From contig JBGQBO010000003.1 of assembly GCA_041494885.1 (NCBI GenBank), positions 146,833 to 210,832 on the forward strand: DNA of 64,000 bases, in the 5' to 3' direction. Made by a program: the position numbers and the translations under genes. Shown piece after piece: positions 24,713 through 33,948 of this stretch. Within the stretch, counting starts at the first letter, position 1. Each line of letters starts with the position of its first letter. This DNA comes from JAIQFV01 sp041494885. GTDB lineage: Bacteria > Acidobacteriota > Terriglobia > JAIQFV01. The notes below the pieces were generated by a model. The model saw only the letters and a program-made list of their open reading frames with translations. It was not told where the DNA came from and did not search any database.

Positions 24713-25633
24713 ATGGATTTTGTCGTCATGCACAGAACCAGTGGCCCGCATCCCCTCCGGGTTAGAATTGCCTTTATGCTTCTGGCCATGGTCTGCGCGG
24801 CGCGCATGGTCCTGTCACAACCCGGGAATGGGGTTCGTCTCCAGGTGACAGTCACCGATGAGACAGGCGCTTTCGTGCACGATCTCGCAGCGTCGAATTT
24901 TGTGGTCTCGGTCGACAAATCGAAGCTTGCTGTTCGAGAAGCCAAACTCAAATCAGACTCGGCGCCAAGTGATATCACGCTGTTGATTGATACGAGTGTG
25001 ATTGCCGGCCAGATTGCAAATCCATTGATAGACATCACGCAATTGTTTATCAGGAGCCTGGGACCCAGCGATCAAATGGCCATTGTCGCTTATGATTCCT
25101 CGGCCAACCTGATACAGGATTTTACTTCCTCCAAAACGCTGCTGACCGACGCCGTGCGCGGGATGAAATATGGGAACGGAGCCGCCCTGCTCGACGCCGT
25201 CTATGCCACGGCAGAGGGTGGTTATGCCAATTCCACCGGACGCCGCGTGATGGTTTTACTCTCCACGGGGATTGACACCGGCTCCCGGGTTAGGCTCAAG
25301 GATGTGGCCCCGCTGCTTCAGGGAGAGAAGATTACGCTCTACGGCGTGTCGCTAGGAGGTCGCGGTTTCTTTGCGGGGGGAAGCAGCGAGATCTTCGAGA
25401 AACTGACCGTGGCCACCGGGGGACGGGCATTTTACCCGAGAAAGGCCCCCGATATTGCGGGGATCGTCAATCAGATCCTGGGCAGCACGGGCGGACGCGA
25501 ATATTACGACTTGGTGGTCGAATCGCCGGTAATCAGCCTCGAAGAGGCCCAAAAAAGGGTACGCGTCCAGGTCGATCGTGACCGTAAAGAAGACAAGAAC
25601 CTCCTGTTGACAGCACGGTTTGTGAGAGAGTAG
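24713..25633 (+). CDS. Exported VWA-domain protein (VWFA-related, Acidobacteria type) with incomplete MIDAS
   Basis: 306 residues. A signal-like hydrophobic segment (about 18-35) is followed by a short Ig-like stretch (about 40-85, VTVTDETGAFVHDLAASNF) and a von Willebrand A domain (about 88-270). The MIDAS motif reads D93-T-S95-V-I97 instead of DxSxS, so one metal-coordinating Ser is missing. This layout is that of the VWFA-related proteins abundant in Acidobacteriota; function unknown. The ATG at 24728 is an alternative start. It follows mtnP by 7 bp. Confidence 0.85.
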   Translation: MDFVVMHRTSGPHPLRVRIAFMLLAMVCAARMVLSQPGNGVRLQVTVTDETGAFVHDLAASNFVVSVDKSKLAVREAKLKSDSAPSDITLLIDTSVIAGQIANPLIDITQLFIRSLGPSDQMAIVAYDSSANLIQDFTSSKTLLTDAVRGMKYGNGAALLDAVYATAEGGYANSTGRRVMVLLSTGIDTGSRVRLKDVAPLLQGEKITLYGVSLGGRGFFAGGSSEIFEKLTVATGGRAFYPRKAPDIAGIVNQILGSTGGREYYDLVVESPVISLEEAQKRVRVQVDRDRKEDKNLLLTARFVRE

Positions 25634-25781
25634 CAGCCCGACGGCTCGCGGGGCCCACAGCGGGGAGAGAGTCCGCGCAATACAACTCGCCGCAGGGACA
25701 TCGCCGCTGTTGAGCTCGAGTCACGAATCCGCATCGTGTGCCTGAGAAATTAATCCATTTGAAAGGATTGAGCCCCAATTC

Positions 25782-26705
25782 ATGGCGACCCTCGTGGTGG
25801 GTTCTGTAGCCTTTGACAATGTGAAGACCCCCTTTGGCACTGCGGACAACGTGCTGGGCGGCTCGGCGACTTATTTCTCTGTGGCGGCCAGTTTTTTTTC
25901 ACCCGTGAACCTGGTGGCGGTCGTCGGAGAGGATTTTTCGAAGCAGCATGAGAGAATCTTTCGCAAGCACCAGGTGGATCTGCGGGGCCTCCAGCGCAAA
26001 CCCGGCAAATCGTTTTTCTGGTGGGGGGAGTATAGCGACAACATGAACGACTGCCGCACGCTGGATACGCAGTTGAATGTGTTTGCAGATTTTTCACCCC
26101 GCATCCCCCGCGAATATCAGTCCAGCGAGTTCGTGTTTCTTGGAAACATCCATCCCCGCCTCCAACGCGAAGTGCTCAAGCAGGTGCAGCGACCCCGGCT
26201 GATTGCGATGGACACGATGAACTACTGGATTAATAACACGCCCGGGGAGTTGCGCAAGACCTTGAAGCTGGTCGATATGCTGATTATCAACGACAACGAA
26301 ACCCGGATGATTACTGGCGAATACAACCTGGTGAGGGCTGCCGAAAGGGTCCTTTCGATGGGGCCGAAGACCCTCGTGGTAAAGCGCGGAGAGTATGGCG
26401 TGGCGATGTTCCGCAAAGGATCGATTTTTGCGGCCCCCGCGTTTCCCCTGAAACGGGTGTTTGACCCGACGGGGGCCGGCGACAGCTTTGCGGGAGGGTT
26501 CATAGGGTATCTCGCCTCCTGTCGGTCGCTCAGCGAAGCAAGCATCCGTCGTGCGGTGGTCTACGGTTCGGTCGTGGCCTCCTTTAACGTGGAGGATTTC
26601 AGCCTGAAGCGATTGACGCGTTTGCGGCGGCCGGAGATCGAAGGCCGCTTCAAGGCATTTCAAAAACTGATGCACTTTGATGCCGCTCATGGCATCGGAC
26701 GTTGA
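25782..26705 (+). CDS. PfkB/ribokinase-family carbohydrate or nucleoside kinase
   Basis: 307 residues. The N-terminal substrate region GSVAFDNVKTPFGTADNVLGG is followed by SATYFSVAASFF, and the C-terminal catalytic motif is DPTGAGDSFAGGFIGYL with the base Asp. An NDNETRMITG segment matches the PfkB fold. It phosphorylates a sugar or nucleoside with ATP; the substrate cannot be told. Sequences of this subtype (GGSATYFS) are often annotated as sugar kinases next to purine salvage genes, and here it follows mtnP and the VWA gene by 148 bp. Confidence 0.88.
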   Translation: MATLVVGSVAFDNVKTPFGTADNVLGGSATYFSVAASFFSPVNLVAVVGEDFSKQHERIFRKHQVDLRGLQRKPGKSFFWWGEYSDNMNDCRTLDTQLNVFADFSPRIPREYQSSEFVFLGNIHPRLQREVLKQVQRPRLIAMDTMNYWINNTPGELRKTLKLVDMLIINDNETRMITGEYNLVRAAERVLSMGPKTLVVKRGEYGVAMFRKGSIFAAPAFPLKRVFDPTGAGDSFAGGFIGYLASCRSLSEASIRRAVVYGSVVASFNVEDFSLKRLTRLRRPEIEGRFKAFQKLMHFDAAHGIGR

Positions 26706-26908
26706 TTAAGGTCGATGTCCAGGCTTGAGGGGCCGGCGGTCCCGCGCTTCTCTTCCACCGTCTGGGATTCGCATTCTCCAAGCAAACGGGCGCCACCCGT
26801 GACGGCAAGAGACACTTTCCACAGAATCAAATCGTGAAGATCCAAATCTGTCCCTGGCTCGATCCATAGCTTGAGAGGCGTCAATCCTTGGCAGCTCCTC
26901 CCCATCCG

Positions 26909-28579
26909 ATGCGACCCGAGTTCACCCTTCATCCCTCCCGCCTCCTCGATCGCCAGTGCGCATTGGCTGTGCTGATTCTCCTGGCCTTCAGTGTGACCGC
27001 ATTTGCCTATGTATACGCCCAGGGTGCGACGGATCTTGATGGGGACGGGTGGTCGCATGTCAAGCGCGCCCGCGTGATCACGGATTCGCTCAACCCGGGC
27101 TATCCACAAATCGGCACGGTCTGGCTCCCTCTGTTTCACTTGCTGGCGGCACCCCTCGCGATGAACAATTTTCTGTGGCGGACGGGAAGCGCAGGAAGTC
27201 TTGTGTCGATGGCCAGCTTTGTGGCAGCGGGCCTTGGCCTCTTCTTGATCTTGCGAATGATGATTGAAGAACGCGTTGTGGTCTGGTTGGGGCTCGGCAT
27301 CTTTGCCCTCAACCCCAGCTGGCTGTACTATCAATCAACCCCGATGCAGGAACCCCTGGCGATGGCGCTCCTGGTGCTCAACGTTTTGTTTCTGGTCTTA
27401 TGGCAAGAACGGGGAAGTAAACGATACCTGCTGCTTGCCGCAGCCATAAACTGTCTTGCGGCCCTCAACCGCTACGAGGGGTGGTTCTTTATCGCCTTGA
27501 GCACGGCTTGGGTACTGCTCGCCGCCGTGGAAAGGATGGGAATTCGATCCTGGCGATCACGCTGCGGCGAGGCCTTGACTTACGGATTCGTGGCCTCGCT
27601 TGCCCCGATCTACTGGTTTGCTCACAATTGGTTTGAATATGGAGATGTGTGGGAATTCATCAGGGGCCCGTATTCGGCGCGAGCGCTCTACCTGAAGCAA
27701 ATCGCCACCTACCATTTCCGCTATCCGACGGAGGGGCACTGGTGGCTTTCCTTCCTCTACTATACGAAGTCAGTACGCCATTGTGCCGGGGAAATCCCCT
27801 TCTGGCTTGCCGCCGGCGGCCTGCTGATTGTCATGTTTCGAGTGTTCTCGAGAGGCCCCAAGGATTCCCCGCTGCGGAAGACCCCCTGGTGCTCGTGGAG
27901 GACAACCCATCTGCTCTTCCTGGTCCCGTTCGCCTTCTACGTAATCTCCTTGGCTAAAGGCCGCGCCCCCACTTACGTCGCAGAATATTACCCCTACACA
28001 AATTTTGGTGTCCGTTATGGTCATACCCCCATTCCGGCAGTCATTGTTCTGGCGGGCGTGTTCCTCTCTTGCTTATCCAGATGGGTTCACACCTCCTGGG
28101 TGCGTCGAACGCTGGTCGGAGTGTTTCTCGGGGCGTTATTAATTCCAGTCGGAATAGCGGTCAAGACCCGTCTGCATTCCCTGCCGGCGCACGAAGAACC
28201 TTACCTGAACAACAGTGACGATCGGCGCATCCTTCGCGTTCTAGCGGATTATCTGAAACCGCGATGGCATGGGGAGATGATCCTGATGAACTCGGGATAC
28301 CTGGGGCGGGTGGCACAGCTCGATGAAATTCCGTTTCGGAACATCCTCTTCGAAGACAATTTGGACGCCTGGCAGTTTGCCTTGCGATATCCCTTCCCTC
28401 GTGTCCAATGGGTCCTGGCGGAGGAGGGTGATGAGGTCTGGAAAATGATGACTTCAGTTCCGGCCTATCGGCGTTATTATCGTGAAGAGAAAATCGTCCG
28501 GGGAATCCGGGAGCATGTGATCCACGTCTACGCTCACCATGCGCCCGTCGAATGGCCGTCCGGAGAGGGACGTAGGTAA
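26909..28579 (+). CDS. Multi-pass membrane protein, GT39/PMT-like glycosyltransferase family
   Basis: 556 residues with about ten hydrophobic segments, starting at the ATG 26909 (a TTG start 21 nt earlier is less likely). The first loop has the DLDGDGWSHVKRARVITDSL acidic motif, where GT-C transferases place their catalytic Asp pair. A later AALNRYEGWFF segment lies between helices. The C-terminal soluble domain (about 440-556) is periplasmic-like. A lipid-linked sugar transferase is the likely role, but the sugar and acceptor are unknown. Confidence 0.75.
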   Translation: MRPEFTLHPSRLLDRQCALAVLILLAFSVTAFAYVYAQGATDLDGDGWSHVKRARVITDSLNPGYPQIGTVWLPLFHLLAAPLAMNNFLWRTGSAGSLVSMASFVAAGLGLFLILRMMIEERVVVWLGLGIFALNPSWLYYQSTPMQEPLAMALLVLNVLFLVLWQERGSKRYLLLAAAINCLAALNRYEGWFFIALSTAWVLLAAVERMGIRSWRSRCGEALTYGFVASLAPIYWFAHNWFEYGDVWEFIRGPYSARALYLKQIATYHFRYPTEGHWWLSFLYYTKSVRHCAGEIPFWLAAGGLLIVMFRVFSRGPKDSPLRKTPWCSWRTTHLLFLVPFAFYVISLAKGRAPTYVAEYYPYTNFGVRYGHTPIPAVIVLAGVFLSCLSRWVHTSWVRRTLVGVFLGALLIPVGIAVKTRLHSLPAHEEPYLNNSDDRRILRVLADYLKPRWHGEMILMNSGYLGRVAQLDEIPFRNILFEDNLDAWQFALRYPFPRVQWVLAEEGDEVWKMMTSVPAYRRYYREEKIVRGIREHVIHVYAHHAPVEWPSGEGRR

Positions 28580-28591
28580 AGGAGACGACTC

Positions 28592-29251
28592 ATGCACATT
28601 GCAACCGAAACCATCCTCAAAATGGCTGCTTCTGCGGCCCTGGGGGGCCTTGTCGGCCTGGAGCGGGAGCTGCGTCACAAGCCCGCGGGTCTGCGCACGA
28701 ATATGTTTATTTGCCTTGGTTCTACCATGTTCACGATGCTCTCCCTGGAAGTGGCCGAGAAATTTCACAGCGACCCGGAGCGCATTGCGGCGCAAATCAT
28801 CCCCGGTATTGGATTCATCGGCGCCGGGGCCATCTTAAGGGAGGGGTTGAGCGTGGTGGGGCTGACGACCGCCGCGACCATGTTTGTGGTGGCGGCCATC
28901 GGCATGGGCATTGGCTATGGCTATTACGGCTCCTCCTCGATAGCGACCGGGATGATTGTTGCGGCCCTCTTTCTCCTTCGCTATGTCGAACGGAAACTCG
29001 GGACCAAGTTTGTGCATTATCAGTTTTCGATGTCCACAGGGAAAATGGCGGAAGCATCAGTCAGAGTCAATGCGCTGCTTGAAGAAATGAAAATCCAGTC
29101 TGATGGGATCAGCTGGTCGCGGGAAGGCGATGAACATTTTCTCCGCTTCAGCGCCTCTCTCTCCCCGGATCTCCACATGGAATTGATGCGCCGCCTTTTA
29201 AAGATCGGGGAATTGAATGATATTCAATCGACCATCTTCAGTGAAAAATGA
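28592..29251 (+). CDS. MgtC/SapB family membrane protein
   Basis: 219 residues. The N-terminal half has four hydrophobic helices with the MgtC motifs GLVGLERELRHKPAGLRTNM and IIPGIGFIGAGAILREG, and a cytoplasmic ACT-like C-terminal domain (about 140-219). MgtC proteins modulate ATP synthase or cation balance in low-magnesium stress in some bacteria. It is 13 bp downstream of the GT39-like gene and its TGA overlaps an ATG of the DapF-like frame. Confidence 0.9.
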   Translation: MHIATETILKMAASAALGGLVGLERELRHKPAGLRTNMFICLGSTMFTMLSLEVAEKFHSDPERIAAQIIPGIGFIGAGAILREGLSVVGLTTAATMFVVAAIGMGIGYGYYGSSSIATGMIVAALFLLRYVERKLGTKFVHYQFSMSTGKMAEASVRVNALLEEMKIQSDGISWSREGDEHFLRFSASLSPDLHMELMRRLLKIGELNDIQSTIFSEK

Positions 29252-29271
29252 TTGGAGGTGGAAAGCACCGC

Positions 29272-30168
29272 ATGATTCCTTTCTTCAAGGCCCACGGGCT
29301 CGGGAATGATTTCCTGATTGTCGAGAGTGATTCCTTTCCAAACCAGAGCGATGAAGCCTTGGCGCTCCTCACCCGGCAGATGTGCGATCGACACCGCGGC
29401 ATTGGGGCGGATGGAACGGTTTACCTTTTTCCGGGAACCGACTATCCCCAATACGATTTCTCCATTCGACTGTTCAATAGTGATGGCAGCGAAGCGGAGA
29501 TGAGCGGTAACGGCATACGCTGTGCTGCGGCCGTCCATCACTGGAAACATCCAGAGGCGGCAAAAGAAGTGGTGCTGGGGTCGACCGTCGGTCGTCGCGT
29601 CCTGCGCCTGCTGGGCCGCGATGGGACGAGATTTACCTACCTGGCTGAAATGGGAATTCCCGGCTTTCGCCCTGAAGAAATCCCCTTTCTGGACGAAGGC
29701 CTGGCTATGGAGTACCGTGCCCCGGAGGCCTGCCGGGTGGTCAATGTCCCATTGCTTGTTGAGGATCGGACCTTTCAGATCACGGCGATGTGTGTCGGGA
29801 ATCCCCAGTGCATCAGCTTCGTCGACGACTTTGAATCTCTTGATTGGAAGCGATACGGCCGCGCCCTGGAATCCCATCCACGCTTTCCCAAGAAAACCAA
29901 CGTCGAGTTTGTGCGCATCATAGACCAACATACGGTGGAGATCCGCATCTGGGAGCGGGGAGCAGGGTACACGGAGTCTTCCGGAACGGGTTCCATCGCT
30001 TCAGCACTGGGCGCCCTACTCAACGCTCGCGTGACGAGCCCCGTCCGAGTGATCACCGAGGGAGGGGTACTCGGAGTGGAATGGAAAGGTGAAGGCCAGC
30101 CCGTGTTTCTAACTGGAGACGCCGAAGTGGTGGGTCAGGGAATATTTTTAAGGACAAAAGGGATATAA
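29272..30168 (+). CDS. dapF: DapF-family epimerase with substituted second catalytic Cys
   Basis: 298 residues from MIPFFKAHGLGNDFLIVES; the upstream ATG at 29248 overlaps the mgtC stop and would add 8 residues. The first catalytic Cys84 (SGNGIRCAA) is present. The second motif, normally ERGAGET-x-ACGTG, reads ERGAGYTESSGTG here, so the catalytic Cys is Ser237 and the Glu is Tyr233. The usual GNPH is GNPQ. These changes argue against ordinary LL-/meso-diaminopimelate epimerisation. It may be a divergent member acting on another amino acid. No lysine pathway gene is adjacent. Confidence 0.75.
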   Translation: MIPFFKAHGLGNDFLIVESDSFPNQSDEALALLTRQMCDRHRGIGADGTVYLFPGTDYPQYDFSIRLFNSDGSEAEMSGNGIRCAAAVHHWKHPEAAKEVVLGSTVGRRVLRLLGRDGTRFTYLAEMGIPGFRPEEIPFLDEGLAMEYRAPEACRVVNVPLLVEDRTFQITAMCVGNPQCISFVDDFESLDWKRYGRALESHPRFPKKTNVEFVRIIDQHTVEIRIWERGAGYTESSGTGSIASALGALLNARVTSPVRVITEGGVLGVEWKGEGQPVFLTGDAEVVGQGIFLRTKGI

Positions 30169-30226
30169 CCCTGAGAGAGACCCGGTTGGGTAGAAATCAG
30201 GATCTCAAGGAGAACTGGCATAGGTT

Positions 30227-30850
30227 ATGAACATCGAAACTCTTTTTGCACTTGGTTCTCAAGCACTTCTGGATCGCCGTCAGGCGATCCTCTGGATTCT
30301 GGCGGTCGCAAGCGTTCCAACGGCTTGCTCCAGGGTGAACGCCATCGCCGAGAAAAAAACAAAGGAAGAGGGGGACAGGAAGGCAGATCAAAGACCAGCC
30401 GCCGGGACGAGGAACATTAAAGTTTATTCGGTACGACAGAAGGGATTTATCATGAGTGAAAAGGTCATCAAATCAGAAGCCGAGTGGAGGAAACTGCTGA
30501 CTCCGGAGCAATTCGATGTGACGCGAAAGCAGGGAACTGAAAGGGCTTTTTCAGGGGAGTACTGGAACAACCATGAGAAGGGAATCTATCAATGCGTTTG
30601 TTGCGACAACGACCTTTTCAGTTCTGAAACGAAGTTCGAGTCTGGAACCGGATGGCCCAGTTTCTGGACGCCCATCGCCAAGGAGAACATCGAGACCAAA
30701 ACCGATGGTAGCCTTTTTATGCGGCGGGTCGAAGTGTTGTGCAGCCGGTGCGACGCTCATTTAGGCCATGTGTTTGAGGATGGTCCAAAACCGACTGGCC
30801 TCCGATATTGCATGAACTCTGCTTCCCTCAAGTTTATCAAAGGAGCATAG
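30227..30850 (+). CDS. msrB: Peptide-methionine (R)-S-oxide reductase, possibly with two starts
   Basis: 207 residues from 30227. The N-terminal 75 residues have a twin-Arg, hydrophobic stretch (DRRQAILWILAVASVPTAC) that resembles a lipoprotein or Tat-type signal with Cys34. The MsrB domain begins at MSEKVIKSEAEWRKLLTPE (Met76, ATG at 30452), which has its own AGAAGGG site. Zinc pairs are in QCVCCDND and CSRCDAHLGH, and the catalytic Cys is in RYCMNSASLKF. It reduces methionine R-sulfoxide. The signal predicts an envelope form; the internal start would give a cytoplasmic form. Confidence 0.9.
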   Translation: MNIETLFALGSQALLDRRQAILWILAVASVPTACSRVNAIAEKKTKEEGDRKADQRPAAGTRNIKVYSVRQKGFIMSEKVIKSEAEWRKLLTPEQFDVTRKQGTERAFSGEYWNNHEKGIYQCVCCDNDLFSSETKFESGTGWPSFWTPIAKENIETKTDGSLFMRRVEVLCSRCDAHLGHVFEDGPKPTGLRYCMNSASLKFIKGA

Positions 30851-31034
30851 GCCACATACCGAGGGAGCAGCTCCGTCGGGGTCAGTGATGGCCCGCACTT
30901 TTGGTCTGTGATACGCACTCCTTCGGCCACCTTCATACATGCTGCAATGAAAACGGAAGGTTGACCTGCCTCTTTCCCGTCGTTCAGGGCACGCGTGGCC
31001 GTGCCATCCTTTGTTTGGGTCTTTTGCCGATGGG

Positions 31035-32039
31035 TCATTGATGAGACGGTTTTCTCGCAACAACAATTGAATTCATCCCCTCATCCTGCCGAGCGACAGC
31101 GACATCCTTAAAGCCTACGCCCTCCAAATCTTCCTTTAGTTCCTCATAGGTGAAAGTACCACCGGATTCTGTCCCGACCAGCATATTGACGGCAAAGAGC
31201 GCCCCTGTGATTGGCAGAGTTCGGGTCGCGTCCATCAGAATGTCCCGGATTGCGATCCTGCCCTCTGGCTCCAGAGACTGGAACACACGGGCGAAGAGCG
31301 CCTGATTTTGCACCCGTGAGTTCTGGTGCACGATGGCGCTGACCCAGGCGAGGTCAGTTCCTCCTGGCAAAGGGCCGACCAGGTAATCACCATCCACAAG
31401 ACTGACGCGGTCAATCACGCCTCCCTCGGTGAGAAATTGTTTCGCCATGGGGAGGACATGAGGCAGATCGAAAAGGGTGGCCTTTCCCGCCGGACAAGCA
31501 TCCAGAAAGGCGAGGGTCCACGTCCCCGAGGCCCCGCCGACATCCAGGAGATGGCGGAAGTCAAGCGGGCGTATTTCTCGGATGAGTTTTCCGGCCAGGC
31601 GTGCTGAAAGGTCTCTCATCCCCCCAATGAATGATGCGGCATCCGCCTCTTCCCCCCGGATACTGGATGAGCGTTCTGCGGGCCTGCCGTTTTTGACCAC
31701 CCATGCCAACTGCGCCCAACGACGAAGACAGTTCGCTTGGTGTTGTGCCATCGCCAGAACACTGCTTGGGCCATGCCCGGTTAAAATTGGTTTGAGACTT
31801 GCGGGCACGGAATAACGAACACCCTCTTTGTCCAGAAGCTTCAGCGCGGCCAGGGCATCAAGCAAAATGGTGGTTCCCCGAGTATCGAGGGTGGCAGCGT
31901 GTGCGACTTCCTCGACTGTCAGCGGCTGCGGTGCGAGCGTACTGAAAACATCCAGGTCTGCAGCGGCTGCGAGTACACAAGCGGGTTGGAAACTCCTTGC
32001 TAGCTCTAATACCTCTTCTCTTGTCCACTGCCTCGACAT
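31035..32039 (-). CDS. SAM-dependent methyltransferase, COMT-like with dimerisation domain
   Basis: 334 residues from MSRQWTREEVLELA at 32039, which has a GGGGAGA site. The N-terminal half (about 1-130) is a winged-helix dimerisation domain as in caffeate/acetylserotonin O-methyltransferases. SAM motif I is LLDVGGASGTWTLAF, followed by ATLFDLPHVLPMA. A small-molecule O- or N-methyl transfer is likely, but the substrate is unknown. It is isolated, with 407 bp to the TPR gene upstream. Confidence 0.88.
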   Translation of the reverse strand: MSRQWTREEVLELARSFQPACVLAAAADLDVFSTLAPQPLTVEEVAHAATLDTRGTTILLDALAALKLLDKEGVRYSVPASLKPILTGHGPSSVLAMAQHQANCLRRWAQLAWVVKNGRPAERSSSIRGEEADAASFIGGMRDLSARLAGKLIREIRPLDFRHLLDVGGASGTWTLAFLDACPAGKATLFDLPHVLPMAKQFLTEGGVIDRVSLVDGDYLVGPLPGGTDLAWVSAIVHQNSRVQNQALFARVFQSLEPEGRIAIRDILMDATRTLPITGALFAVNMLVGTESGGTFTYEELKEDLEGVGFKDVAVARQDEGMNSIVVARKPSHQ

Positions 32040-32446
32040 GGGAATCTCCCCTCGTGATCTTACAGATCGGATTCGCTTCAGGATCCTCGCAATAGAGTAT
32101 CGTTTACAAAGGACATCGGCAAGGCTGCTCCAGGAATTGACGGAGGGAGTTGCTCCAGTATCCTTCAAAAATCGAAGATCTTTAAACGAAGGGAATCAGG
32201 CTGGGTCCAGAGCAATGTGCACTAGCTTCGCTGGCACCAATTCGAGATGAAGTTGAGCAGGAATCTGGGGGGAAGTCGTCCTCGATGGCAGTGGAGGGGA
32301 AGGCGACTCTACCCCTGTGATCGGCTGAGTTATCGAGTTAAGCGTCATAGATTCAAACCGACCCCCGGGTCAGCAAGGGCTCGCCTGCGTCTCTAAGTCT
32401 CTTACGGCGCCCACGGCTTAACACCTCGTTGTGAAGTGGAGAGTTA
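32040..32446. other. Intergenic region between methyltransferase and TPR gene
   Basis: About 400 bases without a supported gene, RNA or repeat. It should contain the promoter of the methyltransferase, but no clear -35/-10 pair was found. Confidence 0.4.
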
Positions 32447-33796
32447 CTAAGGTTTGAGGGTTTTCTTGCTGGAGAGTTTCTGGTAATCGGCGCAGAAATT
32501 GCTATTGGGTTGAAGCTCACAGGCGGTGCGACATTCTTGCAGTGCCGCCGGTTTGTCCTTCTTTTCCAGCAGTGCATTGCAGAGACCGTTGTGGGCTGTA
32601 GCATCCGTTGACCTGAGACGGATCGCCTCTCGAAATTCAGAGATCGCACCATCCAAATCGCGTTTATTGTAAAGTGCGACGCCCAGGTTGTTGTGAGCGG
32701 TGGCATTATCCGTTTTCAAGCGCAACGTCCTACGGTAAGCGGCAATCGCTCCATCCCAGTCCCTCTTCTCGATAAATGAATTTCCAAGTTTGGTGAGTGC
32801 CAGGGCATCAACCGGATTGAGCCGTGCTGCTTCCTGAAATTCCGAGATGGCCGCATCCCAGTCCTTCTTGTTATAAAGCGCATTTCCCAGACTGAGATGT
32901 CCCGTGGCGTCTTCTGGCTTCAAACTCACCGCCCTGCGGTATTCGGCAATCGCCTGATCCAGGTTGTGGGTGGCTTCAGACACCTGGCCAAGTCCGTAGT
33001 GGGCGGGGGCATAATCCGGCTTCAGTCGGATGGCCTCACGAAATTCGGCCATGGCCCCATTTAAGTCCTTTCGCCCTAGAAGGCGGTAGCCCAAGAGGGC
33101 ATGCCAGCCGAAATCCTCAGGTTTCAGCCGCACAGCTTCGCGATATTCCGCGACGGCTCCATCCAGGTCATGCTTGAATTCGAGGGCCAGACCGAGATTA
33201 AAATGTGCTGAGGCATCCGTCGGCTTCAACCGGATTGCCTCTCGAAGTTCAGTGACCGCCCCGTCCAAATCTGACTTTTGGAGGAGCGAAAACCCGAGGT
33301 TGTAGTGCGCCAAGGGATCGTTTGGGTTCAGTTTAAGGACTTCCCGGAATTCCCCTACGGCTTCATCCCATTTTTTTGCTTCAACAAGGGCCGCTCCTCG
33401 AACCGTATGCTGCTGCATCAAGACCTCCTTGGAGACGGGAGGCGGCTTCGGGGTGATCGGTTTTGGTTTCGGGAGTTGTGCGGCCAACCCCCGGAGAGTC
33501 TTTAGAAGATCGGGGCTGGCACCCGCATCACGCAACTGGTTTTCAACTTCCGGCGTGATCTCAAATGAAATGCCTCGTTCTCGTGCCAGCGCTGCGACCC
33601 TTGTGGGTGAGACCTCGCCTTGCAACAATCCGAGGACCTCCGCTTTGGTGAAAGGGTTGTGTGTTGCATCCTTTGCATCAATGGGCAGGGCCACGGGTCC
33701 GACTTCAAGCAATAAGGCTACTGCGATGAGTGCCACTACGCAACGAGGCCACTTAGAGCGGCGGTCTGCACTATATAAGTCAACCCTCTCATCCAT
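32447..33796 (-). CDS. Exported TPR-repeat protein
   Basis: 449 residues from the ATG at 33796. A membrane/signal segment lies at about residues 20-38. A short region with FTKAEVLGLLQGEVSPTRVA follows at about 50-70. A Pro/Lys-rich linker leads to about nine canonical 34-residue TPRs (about 125-440; motif AHYNLGFSLLQKSDLDGAV, with repeats of EFREAIRLKP). These bind partner proteins. It lies 152 bp downstream of the caspase-like protein on the same strand, which also ends in TPRs, so a functional link is possible. Confidence 0.85.
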   Translation of the reverse strand: MDERVDLYSADRRSKWPRCVVALIAVALLLEVGPVALPIDAKDATHNPFTKAEVLGLLQGEVSPTRVAALARERGISFEITPEVENQLRDAGASPDLLKTLRGLAAQLPKPKPITPKPPPVSKEVLMQQHTVRGAALVEAKKWDEAVGEFREVLKLNPNDPLAHYNLGFSLLQKSDLDGAVTELREAIRLKPTDASAHFNLGLALEFKHDLDGAVAEYREAVRLKPEDFGWHALLGYRLLGRKDLNGAMAEFREAIRLKPDYAPAHYGLGQVSEATHNLDQAIAEYRRAVSLKPEDATGHLSLGNALYNKKDWDAAISEFQEAARLNPVDALALTKLGNSFIEKRDWDGAIAAYRRTLRLKTDNATAHNNLGVALYNKRDLDGAISEFREAIRLRSTDATAHNGLCNALLEKKDKPAALQECRTACELQPNSNFCADYQKLSSKKTLKP

Positions 33797-33948
33797 CAAA
33801 GAGTCCTTGGATTCCTTTTACTCAGCCCAAGAGCATCGCGATCTGCTCCGAATCTCCCAGAGGTGGAGCGGTTAACGGTTGCCCAATCAGCTTGGAGGGC
33901 TGCGCCTACGAGACCGCGCAAGGAGTGCTTTTTGACCTTCCGGCACGG

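Noticed and set aside
26687..27334. Minus-strand frame overlapping the GT39-like start
   Set aside because: His/Gln-rich low-complexity translation, antisense to hydrophobic segments of a plausible gene.
29224..29931. Minus-strand frame of 235 codons antisense to the dapF-like gene
   Set aside because: Overlaps the whole supported gene and has no motif or ribosome site.
30757..31038. Minus-strand frame of 93 codons between msrB and the methyltransferase
   Set aside because: Overlaps the msrB end and has no motif or homology that I recognise.
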